A DNA stretch of 10,001 nt from Nitriliruptoraceae bacterium. Its GTDB lineage: Bacteria > Actinomycetota > Nitriliruptoria > Nitriliruptorales > Nitriliruptoraceae. Position 1 is the stretch's first letter, and the number at the start of each line of letters is the position of its first letter. The stretch is taken from NCBI GenBank assembly GCA_007125475.1, contig SLDB01000028.1:1-10001 (forward strand), read 5' to 3'. The position numbers and the translations under genes were made by a program. Below are positions 6,679 through 10,001 of the stretch, one piece after another. The notes below the pieces were generated by a model that made no database searches, had not been told where the DNA came from, and worked only from the letters and a program-made list of their open reading frames with translations.

Positions 6679-8232
6679 ATGTCGCTGAGGACGCGGCTCG
6701 TCCTCTCCCTCGTGACGCTGATGGCCCTGGGGTTGGCGATCTACGGCGTCGCGACATACCAGGCCTTCGCCAACGCCGAACTCGGCCGCCTCGACGACGA
6801 GCTGCGAGCCTCCGTCGACCTCGTCTCCAACGAGATGGCCCGTTCGCTGGGCGGGCCGGCGGTGGCGCCGCCGCCCCCTCACGACGCGGTCGTCGTGGCT
6901 CCCGGGACCTATGCGGAGCTGCGTTCCCCCCGCGACACGGTGATCGCGACGCTGCAGGTCGCCCGGAGCGAGACCCGCCCCGATCTCGACGACGTCGCCA
7001 GCGACGACGTCGACGGCATCGTGACCGTCGGCTCTGCCGAGGGAGACGAACGCTGGCGCGTCCTGGCGCATCCACAGGGCGACGGCACCCTCCTCGTAGC
7101 CGTACCGATGACCGGGGTGGAGCGGTCCCTGTCCCGGCTCCTGACGATCGAGGTCGTCACTGGGGCGGCCCTCCTGGCACTCCTCGCCGCCGGAGCGGGC
7201 CTCGTGCTGCGCCGCCAGCTCCGCCCCCTCGAACGGATCGCCGACACCGCAGGATCGATCACCGCCGGTGAGCTGCACCGACGGGTGCCCGACGACCGAG
7301 CGTCATCGACGGAGATCGCCCGCCTCGCCGCCGCGATCAACGGGATGCTGGACGAACTCGAAGGGTCGTTCCGAGACCGGGAGGCGTCCGAGGCACGTTT
7401 GCGCCGATTCCTGGCCGATGCCTCGCACGAACTGCGCACCCCGCTCACCTCGATCCGGGGTTTCGCGGAGGTGTTCCGACTCGATCCCGACCAGCGCCAG
7501 GTCGACCTCGACGTCGTGATGCGCCGGATCGAGGAGGAATCCGACCGGATGCGCGCCCTGGTCGAGGACCTGTTGCTGTTGGCCCGGCTCGACGAAGCCC
7601 GACGCCCGGCCACGGAGGACGTTGACCTGGCCGTCCTCGCCGCTGACGCCTGCAGCGACGTCGTCGCCGCCGACCCAACGGCCCCGGTGCACCTCGACGC
7701 ACCGGAACCGCTGTTCGTGCACGGTGACTCCGCACACCTCCGGCAGGCTCTGGCCAACCTCGTCGACAACGCCGTTCGACACTCCCCGCAGGGCACCCGC
7801 ATCGAGGTCACCGCCCGCCCCGATGACCAAGGGCGTCCGACCCTCACCGTCCGCGACCACGGTGACGGGCTCGACGACGATGCCCTGGCCCATGCCTTCG
7901 ACCGCTTCTGGCGAGCCGATCCGGCCCGCTCCGGCAATGGTGCCGGGCTCGGCCTGTCGATCGTCGCGGCCATCGCCGCAGAACACGGCGGCGAGGTCTC
8001 GGTCGACAACCACCCGACGGGCGGTGCCGTGTTCCGACTCCACCTCCCGGCACCCACGCCCTATCCGCCGCCACCTGAGGTACCCGAGCCACACCAACCC
8101 TCCGAACCGCACCAACCCTCCGAGCCGCACCAACCATCCGAGCCGCGGACGCCCTCTCCCGGCGAACCAGTTGGGTCGCCGAACCCGGAGGAGACATCGA
8201 CGAGCGGGGGCGGCGGAACTCCGGCACCGTGA
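6679..8232 (+). CDS. Two-component sensor histidine kinase with HAMP domain
   Basis: A 517-residue membrane sensor kinase that should autophosphorylate on His and pass the phosphate to the regulator encoded next. Layout: membrane helix (about 7-27), extracytoplasmic sensor region (about 28-153, no recognisable domain), second helix (about 155-177), HAMP (about 178-230), HisKA dimerisation domain with His250 in ASHELRTPL (248-256), and ATPase domain with N-box LVDNAVRHS (361-369), G1 DHGDGL (393-398), F-box FDRFWR (407-412) and G2 GAGLGLS (421-427). All key residues are present, so it should be active. This is the layout of mycobacterial MprB/TrcS-type kinases. After the ATPase domain is a Pro-rich, probably disordered tail (458-517) with an EPHQPS hexapeptide repeat, which is unusual. 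The last bases overlap the regulator start. Proximity to the HtrA gene suggests sensing of envelope stress, an inference from context. Confidence 0.93.
   Translation: MSLRTRLVLSLVTLMALGLAIYGVATYQAFANAELGRLDDELRASVDLVSNEMARSLGGPAVAPPPPHDAVVVAPGTYAELRSPRDTVIATLQVARSETRPDLDDVASDDVDGIVTVGSAEGDERWRVLAHPQGDGTLLVAVPMTGVERSLSRLLTIEVVTGAALLALLAAGAGLVLRRQLRPLERIADTAGSITAGELHRRVPDDRASSTEIARLAAAINGMLDELEGSFRDREASEARLRRFLADASHELRTPLTSIRGFAEVFRLDPDQRQVDLDVVMRRIEEESDRMRALVEDLLLLARLDEARRPATEDVDLAVLAADACSDVVAADPTAPVHLDAPEPLFVHGDSAHLRQALANLVDNAVRHSPQGTRIEVTARPDDQGRPTLTVRDHGDGLDDDALAHAFDRFWRADPARSGNGAGLGLSIVAAIAAEHGGEVSVDNHPTGGAVFRLHLPAPTPYPPPPEVPEPHQPSEPHQPSEPHQPSEPRTPSPGEPVGSPNPEETSTSGGGGTPAP
8086..8157 (+). 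repeat. 18-bp coding tandem repeat in the kinase tail
   Basis: Four 18-bp units (8086, 8104, 8122, 8140) encode EPHQPS three times and then EPRTPS. The first three differ only at single third-base positions or by one C-to-A change (CCCTCC to CCATCC), so the expansion looks recent. The period keeps the reading frame. Confidence 0.9.
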
Positions 8233-8996
8233 GCGGATCCGACGCCCCGGAGTCGTCGATCGGCGAGCCGGATACCAACCCCACCGAGGCTGCCGTGGCC
8301 GATGCTGCGCCGACCGTGCTCGCCGTCGACGACGAGCAGCACATCCGTGAGCTCCTACGGATCGGGCTGTCGTTGGAGGGCTACCGCGTCCTCGAGGCCG
8401 CCTCCGGACGCGAGGCCCTGGACCTCATCGAAGACCAGCGCCCGGCACTGATCGTGTTGGACGTGATGCTCCCCGACCTCGATGGGTTCGAGGTGGCACG
8501 CCGGTTGCGCGCATCCGGCGGCGCCCACCGCGACACCCCGGTGATCTTCCTGACCGCGAAGGACACCACCGACGACAAGGTCACCGGCCTGCGCCTGGGC
8601 AGCGACGACTACGTCACCAAGCCCTTCTCCATCGAAGAGCTCGTCGAACGCGTCCGGGCGGTGCTCCGTCGCAGCGGCCACGACGGACCTGATGCGACCC
8701 GGCTCCAGTTCGCCGACCTCGTCCTCGACACCGAGACCCGCGATGTGTGGCGTGGAGCGCGGCGCATCGACCTCACCCCGACCGAGTTCCGGCTGCTGCA
8801 GCACCTCCTCGTCAACGCCCGACGGGTACTGCCCCGCCAGGAGCTCCTCGACGCCGTCTGGGACTACGACTTCACCTCGAACGCCAGCGTCCTGGAGACG
8901 TACATCAGCTACCTGCGGGCGAAGGTCGACGCCGATGACCCGCCGTTGATCCACACGATCCGAGGTGTCGGCTACACACTCCGCGAACCGCGGTGA
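8229..8996 (+). CDS. OmpR/PhoB-family DNA-binding response regulator
   Basis: A 255-residue response regulator: a low-complexity N-terminal extension (1-27), receiver domain (about 28-148) and winged-helix DNA-binding domain (about 158-252). Receiver residues are intact: acidic pair Asp34/Asp35 in VDDE, phosphoacceptor Asp78 in VLDVMLPD, Thr109 in FLTAKD, and Lys131 in TKPFS. The effector domain shows LTPTEFRLL (182-190), the recognition-helix region with SNASVLETYISYLRAK (217-232), and the closing IRGVGYTLREPR (244-255). It most recalls mycobacterial TrcR/MprA-type regulators. The GTG start overlaps the kinase stop as GTGA, typical of translational coupling, and a GGGGGCGG stretch lies upstream. 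Kinase-before-regulator order is the reverse of the commoner arrangement. Its likely partner is the kinase just upstream; likely targets include this locus and possibly the HtrA gene, neither shown by sequence. An internal start nearer the receiver is possible but I see none better. Confidence 0.93.
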   Translation: MSGSDAPESSIGEPDTNPTEAAVADAAPTVLAVDDEQHIRELLRIGLSLEGYRVLEAASGREALDLIEDQRPALIVLDVMLPDLDGFEVARRLRASGGAHRDTPVIFLTAKDTTDDKVTGLRLGSDDYVTKPFSIEELVERVRAVLRRSGHDGPDATRLQFADLVLDTETRDVWRGARRIDLTPTEFRLLQHLLVNARRVLPRQELLDAVWDYDFTSNASVLETYISYLRAKVDADDPPLIHTIRGVGYTLREPR

Positions 8997-9074
8997 CCCC
9001 CATGGCACCGCTGGCAACGCGATCCGGTGAACGGTGAACACGTCCCGCACCTCCACGACCAACCGTGCCCCTCA

Positions 9075-9199
9075 CGACGTCCCGACCCCCGGCGACGTCC
9101 CGACCCCCCGGCGACCTCCCGACCCCGGCGGCGTCCCGCCCCCCGGCGACGCCCCGACGCCCGACGACGCCCCGACCCCCGGCGACATCCCGACCCCGG
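9075..9199. repeat. 18-bp C-rich tandem repeat, about seven copies
   Basis: Units start near 9075, 9093, 9112, 9129, 9147, 9165 and 9183, with consensus CGACGTCCCGACCCCCGG and lengths 18, 19, 17, 18, 18, 18 and 17 bp. Length changes come from the C-run, consistent with slippage. The minus strand has closely spaced runs of three to six G, which could form G-quadruplex-like structures, although several loops are about 8 nt. The array begins 78 bp after the regulator's stop. Confidence 0.88.
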
Positions 9200-9253
9200 C
9201 GGCGTCCCAGATCCGAACGACACCGGGTCCTCGGGTCGTAGGGTCCCCCGGAG

Positions 9254-9271
9254 GCAGCTGCCGCTAGCTGC
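9254..9271. promoter_or_regulatory. Small inverted repeat upstream of the dehydrogenase gene
   Basis: GCAGCT (9254-9259) and AGCTGC (9266-9271) are exact reverse complements around GCCGCT. It overlaps a 10-bp palindrome GGCAGCTGCC (9253-9262). It lies 50 bp before the start codon and could be an operator or a weak hairpin; chance is not excluded. Confidence 0.25.
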
Positions 9272-9321
9272 TCACGTGTGCCACAACGGCGTCCCACCGC
9301 ACCAACGATCAAGGACCACCG

Positions 9322-10001
9322 ATGGAGATCAACGCAAGCCTCGCACTCGTCGCCGGAGGTGGCTCCGGACTCGGGAAAGCCACCGCCGAGCGGCTCGCCG
9401 CCGCCGGAGCCACCGTGGCGATCCTCGACCTGCCGGACTCGGACGGCGGCGCGGTCGCCGGGTCGCTGGGAGGGGGATCGACGTTCGTCCCGGCCGACGT
9501 CACCGATGCGGACGCGGTCACCGAAGCCGTCGCCCGGATCGGTGAGCTCGGTGCGCTGCGCATCGTCGTCAACTGCGCCGGGATCGGTACCGCCGCCCGC
9601 CTCGTCGACCGCGACGGCACCCCCGCTGACCTCGAGGCGTTCACCCGGACGATCCAGGTCAACCTCATCGGCACGTTCAACGTGATGCGTGTCGCCGCCG
9701 CCGAGATGCTGCGGCACGACCACGACGGCGAGGAACGGGGAGTGATCGTGAACACCGCCTCCGTCGCCGCGTACGAAGGCCAGATCGGGCAGGCGGCGTA
9801 CTCCGCGTCGAAGGGCGGGGTCGCCTCGATGACGCTGCCGATCGCGCGTGAGCTCGCCGGCGCCCAGGTACGGGTGATGACGATCGCCCCGGGGCTGTTC
9901 CGCACCCCGATGCTCCTCGGACTCCCCGAGGAGGCCCTGACGTCGCTGGGCGAACAGGTGCCGCACCCCCGCCGCCTGGGTGATCCCGGCGAGTATGCCC
10001 A
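9322..10001 (+). CDS. Short-chain dehydrogenase (type II 3-hydroxyacyl-CoA-like), partial
   Basis: The first 226 codons of a classical short-chain dehydrogenase/reductase; the 3' end lies beyond the window. The family is normally about 250-260 residues, so roughly 30 are missing. The nucleotide-binding loop is AGGGSGLG (11-18), with Ala-Gly in place of the usual Thr-Gly. Asp36 ends the second strand (AILDL), indicating NAD rather than NADP. Also present are ADV (58-60), NCAG (84-87), Asn114, Ser147 in NTASVAAYEGQ, and the YSASK motif with Tyr160 and Lys164, so the catalytic tetrad is complete. IAPGLFRTPML (188-198) and the NTASVAA region most resemble 3-hydroxyacyl-CoA dehydrogenase type II, acting in fatty-acid or branched-chain acyl-CoA oxidation; substrate assignment is inference. 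AAGGA at 9311-9315 supports the ATG at 9322. The theme fits the acyl-CoA dehydrogenase and MaoC-like genes at the other end of the window. Confidence 0.9.
   Translation, partial: MEINASLALVAGGGSGLGKATAERLAAAGATVAILDLPDSDGGAVAGSLGGGSTFVPADVTDADAVTEAVARIGELGALRIVVNCAGIGTAARLVDRDGTPADLEAFTRTIQVNLIGTFNVMRVAAAEMLRHDHDGEERGVIVNTASVAAYEGQIGQAAYSASKGGVASMTLPIARELAGAQVRVMTIAPGLFRTPMLLGLPEEALTSLGEQVPHPRRLGDPGEYA

Larger units (their letters stand above)
8997..9321. other. 325-bp intergenic region, C-rich repeats, no supported gene
   Basis: The gap between the response regulator and the dehydrogenase gene is dominated by an 18-bp C-rich array (9075-9199). An open frame from a GTG at 9034 to 9267 would give 77 residues of (D/G)VPTPG-type repeats, but it has no ribosome site and the repeat length drifts between 17 and 19 bp, so I do not call it. 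GCGGTG (8990-8995) and CACCGC (9006-9011) could pair across the regulator's stop codon. The dehydrogenase ribosome site AAGGA (9311-9315) lies at the right end. No clear promoter is seen. Confidence 0.55.

Noticed and set aside
9034..9267. A 77-codon frame encoding VPTPGD-type repeats
   Set aside because: GTG start without a ribosome site, unit length drifting between 17 and 19 bp, and no recognisable domain; treated as a non-coding minisatellite, although translation is not excluded.

Overview
The window is very GC-rich, and its real genes show the near-saturated G/C third codon positions of an actinobacterium. Acidic proteins and an HTTM-domain membrane protein make a deep-branching, perhaps halotolerant actinobacterium (Nitriliruptoria/Egibacteria-like) my best guess. 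That guess is inference from composition and gene content; no rRNA or other marker is present. There are seven protein genes: six complete and one running off the right edge. I see no tRNA, rRNA, CRISPR array, phage gene or transposase.

Left part (1-4.7 kb): an AidB-like acyl-CoA dehydrogenase on the minus strand is divergent, across a 131-bp gap, from a plus-strand double-hotdog MaoC-like protein. A nine-helix HTTM-domain membrane protein (distant relative of vitamin K-dependent gamma-carboxylase) follows 62 bp later and may be co-transcribed with it. The first two genes point to acyl-CoA or lipid metabolism. The role of the HTTM protein is unknown.

Middle part (4.7-9.0 kb): a 393-bp gap with tandem repeats, a perfect 14-bp palindrome and a 13-bp-stem hairpin leads into a membrane-anchored HtrA-type serine protease with one PDZ domain. 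Then come a sensor histidine kinase and an OmpR-family response regulator joined by a 4-bp GTGA overlap. Protease plus two-component system recalls mycobacterial pepD with mprAB, a cell-envelope stress module. Here the protease comes first and the kinase precedes the regulator.

Right edge (9.3 kb to end): the first 226 codons of an NAD-type short-chain dehydrogenase resembling 3-hydroxyacyl-CoA dehydrogenase type II, again fitting acyl-CoA metabolism.

The most striking thing beyond the genes is that all six complete genes carry a short tandem repeat at or just after the 3' end, each with its own unit (about 15, 18, 28, 38, 18 and 18 bp). Some lie in the coding sequence as disordered C-terminal tails and some in the following spacer. 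I found no convincing novel multi-gene system. The repeat pattern, the palindromes before the protease gene, and the departures from family norm in the MaoC-like and HTTM proteins are the items worth following up.
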